A DNA stretch of 64,000 nt from an uncultured Clostridia bacterium (GTDB lineage Bacteria > Bacillota > Clostridia > Christensenellales > Borkfalkiaceae). The stretch is taken from assembly GCA_934247935.1 (NCBI GenBank), contig CAKQKE010000002.1, positions 272,492 through 336,491 on the forward strand, in the 5' to 3' direction. The notes under the pieces were generated by a model. The model was not told the DNA's origin, did not search any database, and was given only the letters and a program-made list of their open reading frames with translations. The translations under genes and the position numbers were made by a program. The first letter of the stretch is position 1. Each line of letters begins with the position of its first letter. Below are positions 18,331-27,522 of the stretch, piece after piece.

Positions 18331-18765
18331 ATAACCTCGCAAGATTTCCCCTTGCGACAATTGACAAGCACTTGCATTATTATAACATTTTCGCCGCCAA
18401 TGTCAAGGGGTTTTTACAAAATTTTAATAATTGTTTATAAAGACCGAAAAAAGATAAAATTCAGCAAGTTTTAAAAGCGATTTTTATTGCTTTTTAGCGC
18501 ATTTTACACTACTAAAACTCAACTTGTTTAATTTTTTCGGCAGATAAACTTTAAGTTTGTTTCTCAAAACATTATATGTGTGCTTTTTAAAAATATGCAA
18601 AAAATACACCCTTATTTAAATCATTTGCTGAATTTTGCGGATATGTAAAATTTGCATAACCGTTATGCAGGCAAAAGTCACGACTTTTTTGGCAATAAAA
18701 AGTAAAAAATTGTTGATTTTGGGGTCAATAATTGTTAAAAATTGCGGAAAATTTCAATTAAAATA
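18331..18765. other. Divergent intergenic region dapF/fba
   Basis: AT-rich, non-coding, with promoters for both flanking units. A GCAAG...CTTGC inverted repeat lies in the dapF leader at about 18340-18358. Confidence 0.7.
18379..18406 (-). promoter_or_regulatory. Promoter of dapF-dapL
   Basis: On minus, TTGACA (18401-18406) and TATAAT (18379-18384) with a 16-base spacer, about 50 bases before dapF. Confidence 0.8.
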
Positions 18766-18794
18766 TTGCACTAAGCAAAAAAATGTTGTATAAT
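18766..18794 (+). promoter_or_regulatory. Promoter of fba
   Basis: TTGCAC at 18766-18771 and TATAAT at 18789-18794, spacer 17. Confidence 0.8.
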
Positions 18795-18835
18795 ATCGAT
18801 AGTTAAAATAAATAAATTTTTACGGAGGTATTAAA

Positions 18836-19813
18836 ATGCCATTAGTTACTAGTACAAAGATGTTTAAAAAAGCATATGACGGCGGTTATGCCATCGGTGC
18901 TTTCAACGTAAACAACATGGAAATCGTTCAAGGTATCACCGAAGCATGCAAAGAAGAAAAATCACCCGTAATTTTGCAAGTTTCAAAGGGCGCAAGGGCT
19001 TATGCAAACCACACTTACCTTGTTAAACTTGTCGAGGCTGCGGTTATCGAATGCCCCGAAATCCCCATCGTTTTACACCTTGACCACGGTCCGGACTTCG
19101 AGACTTGCAAGGCTTGTATCGACGGCGGCTTCACTTCGGTTATGATCGACGGTTCTTCAAAATCTTTCAAGGACAATATCGAACTCACTAAAAAGGTCGT
19201 TGAATACGCTCATGATCACGGCGTTGTTGTCGAGGGCGAACTCGGTACTCTTTCCGGTATCGAAGACGAAGTTGTAGTTGAAGGCGAAGGCTCTTACACA
19301 AGACCCGAAGAAGTTGTTGAATTTGTCACCAAAACAGGCGTTGACTCGCTTGCAATCGCAATCGGTACTTCTCACGGCGCATATAAGTTCAAACCCGAAC
19401 AATGCACTTTAAACGAACAAGGAATACTCGTTCCGCCCACGCTTCGTTTCGACATTTTGAAAGAAGTTTCTAAAAACCTTCCCGGATTCCCCATCGTATT
19501 ACACGGCTCTTCGTCCGTTCCTCAGGAATACGTAAAGATGGTAAACCAATACGGCGGACAAATGCCCAACGCTATCGGCGTGCCCGAAGAACAACTCCGT
19601 GAAGCGGCAAAACTTTCGGTTTGCAAAATCAACATCGACTCCGACCTTCGTTTGGCAATGACGGGTACTATTCGTAAGTTCTTTGCAGAGAACCCCTCTA
19701 AGTTCGACCCCAGAGAATATCTTAAACCCGCAAGAGCAAACATTAAAGAACTCGTTAAGCACAAACTTGTCGACGTACTCGGCTGCGCAGGCAAGGCTCC
19801 CGAATGCCTTTAA
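18836..19813 (+). CDS. fba: Class II fructose-bisphosphate aldolase
   Basis: The 325-residue zinc enzyme cleaves fructose 1,6-bisphosphate in glycolysis. Motifs are YAIGAFNVNNME, HLDHGPDFE (zinc ligand and catalytic residues), GELGTLSGIED, AIAIGTSHGAYKFK, and LHGSSSVPQEY. It belongs to the type of about 310-330 residues with the GTSHG form. ACGGAGG precedes the ATG and a hairpin terminator follows. G+C and codon use appear higher than in the accessory genes, as expected for a highly expressed gene. Confidence 0.96.
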   Translation: MPLVTSTKMFKKAYDGGYAIGAFNVNNMEIVQGITEACKEEKSPVILQVSKGARAYANHTYLVKLVEAAVIECPEIPIVLHLDHGPDFETCKACIDGGFTSVMIDGSSKSFKDNIELTKKVVEYAHDHGVVVEGELGTLSGIEDEVVVEGEGSYTRPEEVVEFVTKTGVDSLAIAIGTSHGAYKFKPEQCTLNEQGILVPPTLRFDILKEVSKNLPGFPIVLHGSSSVPQEYVKMVNQYGGQMPNAIGVPEEQLREAAKLSVCKINIDSDLRLAMTGTIRKFFAENPSKFDPREYLKPARANIKELVKHKLVDVLGCAGKAPECL

Positions 19814-19842
19814 TCTTTAACAAAAACGTTTAATAAAAATGC

Positions 19843-19876
19843 GGCGGCGCACTTACGTGCGTCGCCTATTTTTTTG
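19843..19876 (+). terminator. Terminator of fba
   Basis: A ten-pair stem GGCGGCGCAC/GTGCGTCGCC with TTAC loop followed by TATTTTTTT. Confidence 0.92.
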
Positions 19877-20010
19877 TTTTGAATATTTTAAGTTGTATTT
19901 TTTCGGTACGTCAACGTCGCAATCCGACTTATGTCTCAATACAATGTTTTTGTTTACCATTTTGTGTAACCTTAATCACGTTTTAGCGCGAATTTTTATA
20001 AAAATTGTCT

Positions 20011-20038
20011 TTTTTACGCAATACGTATTATGCAAAAA
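20011..20038 (+). repeat. Dispersed palindrome copy
   Basis: TTTTTACGCAATACGTAT followed by TATGCAAAAA, in the convergent gap after fba. Confidence 0.85.
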
Positions 20039-20099
20039 CGAAAATCGGCGTAAAAATCAAACTTTGCGTTTTTTATAAATTTCCCTTTTTATCGACACA

Positions 20100-20137
20100 A
20101 AAACACGGCTTGCCTGTACTTTTGCAAACCGTGTTTT
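20100..20137 (-). terminator. Terminator of the regulator gene
   Basis: AAAACACGG and CCGTGTTTT arms plus an inner TTGC/GCAA, followed on minus by TTTTTGTG; 20 bases past the stop at 20158. Confidence 0.85.
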
Positions 20138-20157
20138 ATTTTATGTTTTTATAGTAA

Positions 20158-21120
20158 TTATTTTGTGGTTTCCGCCTTTTTATAAGAAACGGTCAAGATT
20201 ATATGTTGACGATAATCGCCGAATTTACTGCCGAAAACATTAATGCCGCCTCGGTTTTTGGCGTTGGGTTTTACTCCGAAAGCAAACTTGAATATTTTGT
20301 TGTTTTTTACTCCTATATCGTCGATGGTTATCGGTGAAACCTTTTCTCCGTCGATAAAAGTTCCGCTGCCGTCAACCGAAATATTCTTAAGTAATCCGTA
20401 TTGCGTATTAGCCCCTTCAGCCCACCAAGAGGGAGTCAGCACACCGTGCCTTGCGCCGAAATCTCCGGGCGATACGTAAGTGCAAACGTCAATATCGTTA
20501 AACGAAAAAAATATGTCCGACTTCCAGTTTTCATTGTAACCGGGGGCTTCGCTGCAAAGTTCAAGCGAAAGAGATATATTGTCGATGTTTTTTAAATCGA
20601 TATCATGAAGAGAAACGGTATACCCCAAATACCCCTCGTCAAACCAGATGAGTTGCGCATAACTTCTGAGCGGAGAATAAAATATATCGGGATCGTCTCT
20701 ACCCTCGATATACCCCTCTTCCCTGACCATTCCGCAATATTGCTTTACGTTGAACGAAGAATAACTTCCTATGGGTATATGATAAACCACGCTGTCGCTG
20801 TCGACTTTACCATTGCTTTCGTTCAGCATCCCTATTTCTATCCTTTCATATTGCCTTACGACGTATTTACCTAATCTGTCCGCTCCGTCCTTTTTGCATA
20901 TTGAAACGAGTCCGCTTTTCACCAAAACCGAAACGTGTTCAGATATAGTACTTATAGAAACGTTGAGCCTTTCGGCGATGGTTTGAATAGTCAGAATTTC
21001 ACAACTTAAAAGTCTTAAAATATCTCGTCTTGTCTTACAATTTAAAGCATAAACAAGTTTATCCGATTTTGATTCGTCGTTTATGTTTACGTAGTATACT
21101 TTGTCAAATCTTTTTACCAT
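20158..21120 (-). CDS. ArsR-type wHTH regulator with long sensor-like domain
   Basis: The 320-residue product has an N-terminal winged helix (DKLVYALNCKTRRDILRLL; IQTIAERLNVSISTISEHV as recognition helix; LVKSGLVSICKKDG wing), followed by about 230 residues rich in beta strands and aromatics (SYSSFNVKQYCGMV, LIWFDEGYLGYTVSLHD, TPSWWAEGANTQYG). The latter resembles the carbohydrate-sensing half of ArsR-like regulators next to glycoside hydrolases, but I do not identify a named domain. It lies 136 bases downstream of the GH127 gene on the same strand, so control of that locus is likely. No strong ribosome site precedes the ATG. Confidence 0.75.
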   Translation of the reverse strand: MVKRFDKVYYVNINDESKSDKLVYALNCKTRRDILRLLSCEILTIQTIAERLNVSISTISEHVSVLVKSGLVSICKKDGADRLGKYVVRQYERIEIGMLNESNGKVDSDSVVYHIPIGSYSSFNVKQYCGMVREEGYIEGRDDPDIFYSPLRSYAQLIWFDEGYLGYTVSLHDIDLKNIDNISLSLELCSEAPGYNENWKSDIFFSFNDIDVCTYVSPGDFGARHGVLTPSWWAEGANTQYGLLKNISVDGSGTFIDGEKVSPITIDDIGVKNNKIFKFAFGVKPNAKNRGGINVFGSKFGDYRQHIILTVSYKKAETTK

Positions 21121-21161
21121 TTCAGTTTACTTTGAAATTAATAACCTCTTTTGTATTTTTT

Positions 21162-21197
21162 GCCGTTTTTACGCATTACGTATCGCGTAAAAACGGC
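21162..21197. repeat. Dispersed palindrome copy, long arms
   Basis: GCCGTTTTTACGC...GCGTAAAAACGGC, 16 of 18 pairs, between the GH127 gene and its regulator. Both halves deviate from consensus by one base, so orientation is ambiguous. Confidence 0.85.
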
Positions 21198-21255
21198 GTT
21201 TTAATCTTAATCGAACAAAATTATCACCTTTACTTTCGCTATGTTAAGTTAAAAT

Positions 21256-24180
21256 TTATTCTTCGATTTTTCTCTTTCTTTTAAGACCGAGTGCGGCAAC
21301 AGCGCACGCCGACAATACCGCACTTTGCGTACCGACTGCGCTTGAACAGCCTTTTTCAGGTGTCGATTGCGCTTGCTTTTTCGTGTAAGTCACTTTAATA
21401 TCTACGTCGTTTTCGCCCATTACAAACGAATAATCGTTTCCGTTATTCGTAAACGTAACGCCGCCCGAAAGCGCGACTTCTGCGTCGTAACCCACTCTTT
21501 TTTTAACCGAGAAATTTACCGTTTGCCCCGCATATGCCGAGTACTTGTCAAGCGCAACGGAATACGATGCGGTAATGCGTTTTCTGTCGTTGTTTTGCCA
21601 TCTGTAAACGGGGTTTTCATACGATTTTATGCTTGGAGCGTCGGTCACGTTGAGCCACGACCAATAAGTAGACGGTGAGGAGTTTCCTCTGTATTTTCCA
21701 GCCGAAGCAAAGTCCACAAGCCTTATCGTATCCTTACCCTTTTTGATGTCGACAAAAAGCAACGCGCCGTATAACCCGCCCGAAGTCACTTGAGCCGACT
21801 CTATTTCGTTTGTAGTCAACTCGGTATCATTATTATACGACGGAGCGAAGTAATTGTCAAGGGCTAATAAAATCGGTCCGTAGTAAACAGAAGTGCGACC
21901 CGACTTTGCGTTTTCGCCCACCCAATAATTTATTTCCATGGGTAAGTCGAGTTGTATTTCGTCGCCGTTTTCCCACGCTCTTTCAATGTTTAAATATTCG
22001 CCGCTTTTGCAGTCGATATATTCTCCGTTTAATTTTGCCGTTGCGCCTTTCGCCCACGTGGGTATCCTTATATTAAGCGTAAAACTGTTGTTTTTACTCA
22101 AACCGTCTATCGTAATTCTGACATTTCCGTCGAGCGGATAGTTTGTTTGCTCTTTTATAATCACTTTTTTGCCGCCCACTTCCGTTTCGATTTCGCACGC
22201 GCCGAAATAGTTTAAATTCAACTCGTTTTCAAACGTAACCGCAGCCCATTGAGATATTTGTCCCAACCCTCTCGCCAGGTTTGCCTGACAACAGTTAAAG
22301 TCAGCCGAACCTTTGTTGTATTGGAAAGAAATGTCTTGTTGAGAAGATACTCTTCTGCCGTCGTAACCGCCGCAACTGCCTTGCACGCCGTCGACGGGAG
22401 TATTGTAAGCGCAGTATTTATTGCCTTCCATAAGCGAACCGAGCATGGCGTTGTAATACGACCGCTCTAATTCGTCGGCAACTTCTACCGATTGATTATA
22501 TTTATAATATTCGTTTGTAAAAGCCATCCACGCGACGGTACAGCACGTTTCGATTACTCCGTCCAGGTACGGGTCGCCTAATGCACCCTCGTTTGTGGTA
22601 AAGCCGCCGTCGTTGTGCACGTCGGTTTTATCAATGCTTTCCCAAACGTTTTTCATAACTTCGTAATACTCGGGTTTCCACGTTTCCTCATACAAAATGC
22701 CGAGCGTCATTATCATGTGCAAAACTTCCCATCTGCCGCAATTAGTCTTGTAAAAATCGATGTTTTGCAAGGCGTAATTATACCAACCGTTGTATTGGTT
22801 GCAGTCCTCTGAAATAATGCGTTCCGCCTCGTCGAGATATTTTTTATCGCAGGTTGCCTGATACATCTGCGCGTAAGCGTGCGCTATGCTTCTGTTAGTC
22901 TCGTACCCGCCGAAAACCAAATAACTTCTGTTTTTAAAAGTCTCGTAAATGCAATCGAGACATTTTTTCGCAGTAATAAACGCCTTTTCGTTGCCCGTAA
23001 TTTTGTACCACTCTAAAAGTCCCGTTATGCAGTGATATTGATTCCATAAATCCCAGTTGTTAGTCTCTAAAGAATATCTCGATTTACCGATATACGTGCC
23101 AAGATAACCGTCTTCGCCCTGCGCAGCGGAAAGATCGTCGACAATTCCGTCCGCCACCGTCTTTAATTCACGGTCGTTTGTTGCCATATATCCGTAAGCG
23201 ATGCCCGTAAGCAGTTTGCCGACGAATTCCCCATACCAGAATAAAGAACTCATATCGACGTCGGTCTTGGGTTTTACTCCGTCGAAATTCCATATAGTCA
23301 AAATTTTATCGCCCGCATCGGTTGCAAAAGGCACGGTTTTGCCGTCTACATTTCCCACAACGTTAAAACTCGTGATATAAAACGGCTTGTCTATATTTTT
23401 CGAGTCGCTTTTATACGAAATCTGCCACTGCACCACTTTATCGATATCCAGCATACCATTGCCGAAATTATCGAAATATCTCTCGTAAAAACTTTCGCCG
23501 AGCGGCAGTGCGACGTAACCTTTAAACCCCGCTTCGATTTTCGAGTATCCACCCTCTTCGGTTTTCGCCTTCAATGCTTGCCCGTCTGAAGTATACAGCG
23601 TAAACTCTTTGCCGGTAAGCGGTCTGTACGATTCTCTTCCGAAAGAATTTTCTTCAAACGAAATCCTTAAATAGGCGTCGCTTTCAAGGTTTGACGCGTC
23701 TACTTCAACCCACAACTCTGTCGCACCCGACCAATTCGTAATCGCATTTGGGTCTACGTCGTATTTTACGTCTCTGTCGCCGAACGACGATGCGGCAGAA
23801 GTCATCACAAATCCCAAAGCCTGCTTGTCTCCGTAAGACATTATATCCATGTTCAAATAAGATTCGACGTTGAAATAATCTGAGCCGAGCATGTAAGAAA
23901 AAGTGAGTTCGTTTGTCTTTGCGGCGGCGATTTGATCAATAATGTTTTTGTTGTTTTTGTAAGCGACGAGTTGCCAATTTTTTACGTTGCCTTTAAGTTT
24001 TTCGCCTACAAAACCTTTTAAATTCATGTCAGTGATTTTGCTTCCCAAGTTATTATCTCCGTAGGTTTGATTGTTTTGCGCCGATTGAGCGTCGATTTTT
24101 ATGCCCGTTCCTGCGGCGGCGGATACGGAAATCAATGCGGTCATCGACAGTGCCATAATTGTTTTTACGTAACGTTTCAA
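21256..24180 (-). CDS. Secreted GH127-type glycoside hydrolase (beta-L-arabinofuranosidase-like)
   Basis: The 974-residue product has a signal peptide (MKRYVKTIMALSMTALISVS, cleavage near AAAG), a beta-rich N-terminal part, an (alpha/alpha) barrel from about residue 310, and a GH127 active site: GVIETCCTVAWM near 543 (Glu plus Cys) and FNCCQANLARG near 628 (the Cys pair). In GH127 these residues bind zinc and include the cysteine nucleophile. The C-terminus has a Cys motif (KGCSSA), a hydrophobic helix and KRKRK, resembling a sorting or membrane-anchoring tail. It probably removes L-arabinofuranose or a related sugar from plant glycans outside the cell. A lipoprotein lies 48 bases upstream. 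Confidence 0.87.
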   Translation of the reverse strand: MKRYVKTIMALSMTALISVSAAAGTGIKIDAQSAQNNQTYGDNNLGSKITDMNLKGFVGEKLKGNVKNWQLVAYKNNKNIIDQIAAAKTNELTFSYMLGSDYFNVESYLNMDIMSYGDKQALGFVMTSAASSFGDRDVKYDVDPNAITNWSGATELWVEVDASNLESDAYLRISFEENSFGRESYRPLTGKEFTLYTSDGQALKAKTEEGGYSKIEAGFKGYVALPLGESFYERYFDNFGNGMLDIDKVVQWQISYKSDSKNIDKPFYITSFNVVGNVDGKTVPFATDAGDKILTIWNFDGVKPKTDVDMSSLFWYGEFVGKLLTGIAYGYMATNDRELKTVADGIVDDLSAAQGEDGYLGTYIGKSRYSLETNNWDLWNQYHCITGLLEWYKITGNEKAFITAKKCLDCIYETFKNRSYLVFGGYETNRSIAHAYAQMYQATCDKKYLDEAERIISEDCNQYNGWYNYALQNIDFYKTNCGRWEVLHMIMTLGILYEETWKPEYYEVMKNVWESIDKTDVHNDGGFTTNEGALGDPYLDGVIETCCTVAWMAFTNEYYKYNQSVEVADELERSYYNAMLGSLMEGNKYCAYNTPVDGVQGSCGGYDGRRVSSQQDISFQYNKGSADFNCCQANLARGLGQISQWAAVTFENELNLNYFGACEIETEVGGKKVIIKEQTNYPLDGNVRITIDGLSKNNSFTLNIRIPTWAKGATAKLNGEYIDCKSGEYLNIERAWENGDEIQLDLPMEINYWVGENAKSGRTSVYYGPILLALDNYFAPSYNNDTELTTNEIESAQVTSGGLYGALLFVDIKKGKDTIRLVDFASAGKYRGNSSPSTYWSWLNVTDAPSIKSYENPVYRWQNNDRKRITASYSVALDKYSAYAGQTVNFSVKKRVGYDAEVALSGGVTFTNNGNDYSFVMGENDVDIKVTYTKKQAQSTPEKGCSSAVGTQSAVLSACAVAALGLKRKRKIEE

Positions 24181-24227
24181 ATGTGTCCTCCAAAAATTAC
24201 GGGCGATTTTACTCGCCCGTTTTATTG

Positions 24228-26882
24228 TTATTGATTGACTTTCGCCAAATAGTTTTTAAACGTTTCGGCAGAAGACGGCAATACTTCAGCCCCTACCACG
24301 TTTACCGAGTATTTGCCCGCCACCCTGTTTGCCGCGGCTGTAATTTCAAGCGTAGTAAGCGTGCCGTAACCGTTCATTTCTTCGTCCGAAAAACTCGCCT
24401 TTAATTCGTCGTTTATAAAGAAATACGTTTTTTGCCCCGCTTTCAACAGCGTTACGTCGAAAACTATTTTTCCGTTTTGCGTCATATTGTCTTTATTAAA
24501 AAGGAAAATGCCGTATTTTTCAACGCCGTTAAACCTTGCGTATAAAGTCGCGTTGCCGTCCGCACCCATCTCGATGTTGTACCAGGAATTATCCGAGCCG
24601 TTGAACGCAAACGCGCATAGCCTTGTCCAATCGTTTACATACTCGCTTACTTCGATTTTGCAAGTAAATACGTAATCGGCATAAAAGGTGGACATATCTC
24701 CTATAACCATCTTCGTTTCGTCGCCGTTTTCGTGTGTCAGCGTAGTCGTTTGATACTCTTTTAAAGTCTTCAAAACGTACTCGTTAAATATTTCACTGCC
24801 GCCTTCGTAAACAACCGCATTGTTTATTTCGATATCGTACGCACCCGCATTTCTGTCCGCACTCGCGGTAATTTCCGCACCCGTAAGTTTGGCGTAGCCG
24901 TTCAATTCGCTTTCGGTAAATCCGCAAACCATTTTACCGTTTACAAAAAACGTCGTCGCCTGACCTTGTTTTAAAAGCGCGATATCAAAGCAAATCGTTC
25001 CGCCAACCGTAATGCCTTCGTCGGCAATATTGAACACGTGAATAAAATATTTTTCAACGCCGTTGAATCTTGCAAACAACGTAGCGTTGCCCGAACCGTC
25101 AATTTCGATGTTGTACCAGGAATTGTCCGAACCGTTGAACGCCAAAGCGCAAAGCCTCGTCCAATCGGTCGAATAAGCGTTTACTTTGATTTGCGCCGTA
25201 ATCAAATACGAACTATATAAATCATTTAAATCGCCGAAACCGTACTTGCTTTCCGCACCTTGTTGCTGCACGAATTTTATGTCGGCATATTTAATCTCTT
25301 TGACGAGTTGTTTATAAATATCCGACTCGATAGTCGAAATTTTAGCGTCGCTAAAAGTAATCGAGTATGCGCCGCCGCTTCTGTCTGCCGAAGCCGTCAC
25401 TTCCAAAGAAGAAAGAGCCGCATATCCGTCCATTTCCGCGTCGGAGAAAGTACATTTCAACAAACCGTTAACAAAGAAATGCGTCGATTGACCTTTTTTT
25501 ATAAGCGCAACCGTGAAATGTATTTTCCCGTCGACCATAACTCCGTCGTCGCTTACGTTGAACAAATGAATGAAATACTTTTCTATACCGTTGAATTTTG
25601 CGTACAAAGTCACATTGCCGTCCGCGCCCATTTCAACGTTATACCAGGAATTATCCGAGCCGTTGAAGGCAAACGCGCATAGCCTTGTCCAATCCTTGCT
25701 GTAAGTTTCAACGTCAATCGTGGTAGTCAAAACGTAGTCGCCGTAAATCGAAGAATAATCGCCGAATACGAATTTTTGCTCCGCGCCCGTCTCGTGAGAC
25801 AAAGTAAACGTATCGAATTCGTTTTTGTCCTTTTTGTCGTCGAAAAGTTTGTAGTTTCGGCTTTGGTCGTTTTCGGCGTTTACCGTGAGGTTGATTTTGT
25901 ATTCGCCTGCCGTCCTGTCGGCGGCGGCTGTAATTTCAAATCCGCCGAGTTTGCCGTAACCATCCATTTCCTTTTCCGAAAAACTGCAAACGTACTTGTC
26001 GTTAAAAAAGAAATACGTCGCTTGACCTTTCTTTAAAATGGTAATCGTATAGGCGAATTTCCCGTCTTTTACTACGTTTTCGTCGGAAGAACCGAATAAT
26101 TCTATCCAATATTTTTCAACGCCGTTGAATCTCGCAAACAAAAACGCTTTGCCGTTCATGTATTCAATATTATACCAAGAATTATTCGAGCCGTTAAAGG
26201 CAAACGAACAAAGCCTTGTGTAATCTTCGATATATTTTTCTGCTTCAATGTCGGCAGTCACTATAAAATCGTCCGTTTCGGGAAGATTTACCACAAATTT
26301 TGACTCTGACCCGTCGGGATTTGTAAGCGATGAAGTCTGCGGTTTGACTTTGACTTTAAAAGTCGTCCGGTTGTGTTCCGCCGTCGCCGTAACCATCGTT
26401 TCGGTGTTGGCGTTAAGTCCCTTTACCATTCCGTTCTCAATCGAAATATCGTTGCCGTCAAACGTGTAAATTATTTCGCTTTCGGCATAAGTTTTTGTAA
26501 ATACGGGGTTGATTGCCATTGTGGAATATTGACTTACTTCCATATCCAGAATTTGCAATTCGCCGTAGTTAATTTCCTTTACTTTTATCGTAAAAGTCGT
26601 GGTATAATCTTCGGTTTTCGCCGTAACCACAGTTTCGCTTTTCCCTGCAAGCCCCTTAACCGTTCCGTCCGTTATGGAAATATTGTTTCCGTCAAAAGTG
26701 TAAACTATTTCCTTTTCGTCAGCCTCGTTTTCAAATACGGGTTTAATAACGCATTCTTCGCCGTACTCGATTTCAATATCTTCGATAGTAAACTTGCCTT
26801 TTTGTCCGTTGCCGCATGCCGTGGCTAAACATAAAAGCGCAGTCATTACGATCGAAATAACAACAACCGTCAATTTTTTCAT
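24228..26882 (-). CDS. Lipoprotein with two Ig-like repeats and four lectin-like modules
   Basis: The 884-residue product starts MKKLTVVVISIVMTALLCLA and has a lipobox ending TAC-GNG, so it should be a membrane-anchored lipoprotein. Residues about 30-180 form two Big-like repeats (YTFDGNNISI and YTFDGNDISIENG mark them). Four modules of about 177 residues follow, each marked by TRLCxFAFNGSxNSWYN at about residues 220, 397, 574 and 752, then RFNGVEKY, a KKGQxTxFFxN hairpin, and EMxGYxxL. The jelly-roll-like pattern suggests carbohydrate binding, but no named family is assigned. GGAGGAAG precedes the ATG at 26882. It is upstream of, and probably co-transcribed with, the GH127 gene. Confidence 0.8.
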   Translation of the reverse strand: MKKLTVVVISIVMTALLCLATACGNGQKGKFTIEDIEIEYGEECVIKPVFENEADEKEIVYTFDGNNISITDGTVKGLAGKSETVVTAKTEDYTTTFTIKVKEINYGELQILDMEVSQYSTMAINPVFTKTYAESEIIYTFDGNDISIENGMVKGLNANTETMVTATAEHNRTTFKVKVKPQTSSLTNPDGSESKFVVNLPETDDFIVTADIEAEKYIEDYTRLCSFAFNGSNNSWYNIEYMNGKAFLFARFNGVEKYWIELFGSSDENVVKDGKFAYTITILKKGQATYFFFNDKYVCSFSEKEMDGYGKLGGFEITAAADRTAGEYKINLTVNAENDQSRNYKLFDDKKDKNEFDTFTLSHETGAEQKFVFGDYSSIYGDYVLTTTIDVETYSKDWTRLCAFAFNGSDNSWYNVEMGADGNVTLYAKFNGIEKYFIHLFNVSDDGVMVDGKIHFTVALIKKGQSTHFFVNGLLKCTFSDAEMDGYAALSSLEVTASADRSGGAYSITFSDAKISTIESDIYKQLVKEIKYADIKFVQQQGAESKYGFGDLNDLYSSYLITAQIKVNAYSTDWTRLCALAFNGSDNSWYNIEIDGSGNATLFARFNGVEKYFIHVFNIADEGITVGGTICFDIALLKQGQATTFFVNGKMVCGFTESELNGYAKLTGAEITASADRNAGAYDIEINNAVVYEGGSEIFNEYVLKTLKEYQTTTLTHENGDETKMVIGDMSTFYADYVFTCKIEVSEYVNDWTRLCAFAFNGSDNSWYNIEMGADGNATLYARFNGVEKYGIFLFNKDNMTQNGKIVFDVTLLKAGQKTYFFINDELKASFSDEEMNGYGTLTTLEITAAANRVAGKYSVNVVGAEVLPSSAETFKNYLAKVNQ

Positions 26883-27390
26883 CTTTCTTCCTCCTAAATT
26901 CAAGCGAATAATCAAAACAGCATTTTGCCGCAAAACTTTAATGCTGGTTTAAAATGTGATTTTTTACATTTACCGCCGCTTTTTAATTGCCTTTTCGCCG
27001 TAAACATCGACTGTTTTGCATTTTCGCACCTGATCAAATTTATTATACTGACGAAAAAAAACATTGTCAAGGTCAAATTTTCCGTTTCGGTCAACGCCGA
27101 ATTTACTTCGCCCTTAACCGAAGTTTACTGAAATTTCCGTTAAAATTTCAGCCCTCTTTGCGCAAAAGAGGGTTTTTGGGATATTGCACTTGATTGACAA
27201 TCTGCCGTGGCATACGCAGTATGACGGAAGGATTGTAAAAGCATTTTTAATAAACAAGTTATATTTCAAACTCAAAAAATGCACCTTATGCACCCTCAAC
27301 AACTTTTATTTCACACTCTATCGTCATTACCATTCTTCGACTACACTTTAATATCAATATTTCAGTTTGCGGTTTTCTCAAATTATTATT
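26883..27390. other. Intergenic region upstream of the lipoprotein
   Basis: No gene recognised. It holds a hairpin CCCTCTTT/AAAGAGGG with a T run on plus (27152-27177), preceded by the inverted repeat TGAAATTT/AAATTTCA (27129-27150). The first could be an attenuator-like or orphan terminator. Confidence 0.45.
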
Positions 27391-27440
27391 AAAAAAGTCC
27401 CGACCGTTAAGGCAAATACACCCCAAAAGCCGAGACTTTT
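27391..27440 (-). terminator. Terminator of the glycosyltransferase gene
   Basis: AAAAGTC...GACTTTT arms with imperfect inner pairs; TTTTTTAATAA follows on minus. It lies about 80 bases after the stop. Confidence 0.65.
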
Positions 27441-27522
27441 AAATTTTAAGTTCTATTAAATCACAATATATATGCCGACTGAAATCACATTATTCGTCAA
27501 ATTTTACAAATGCAAAATATGT

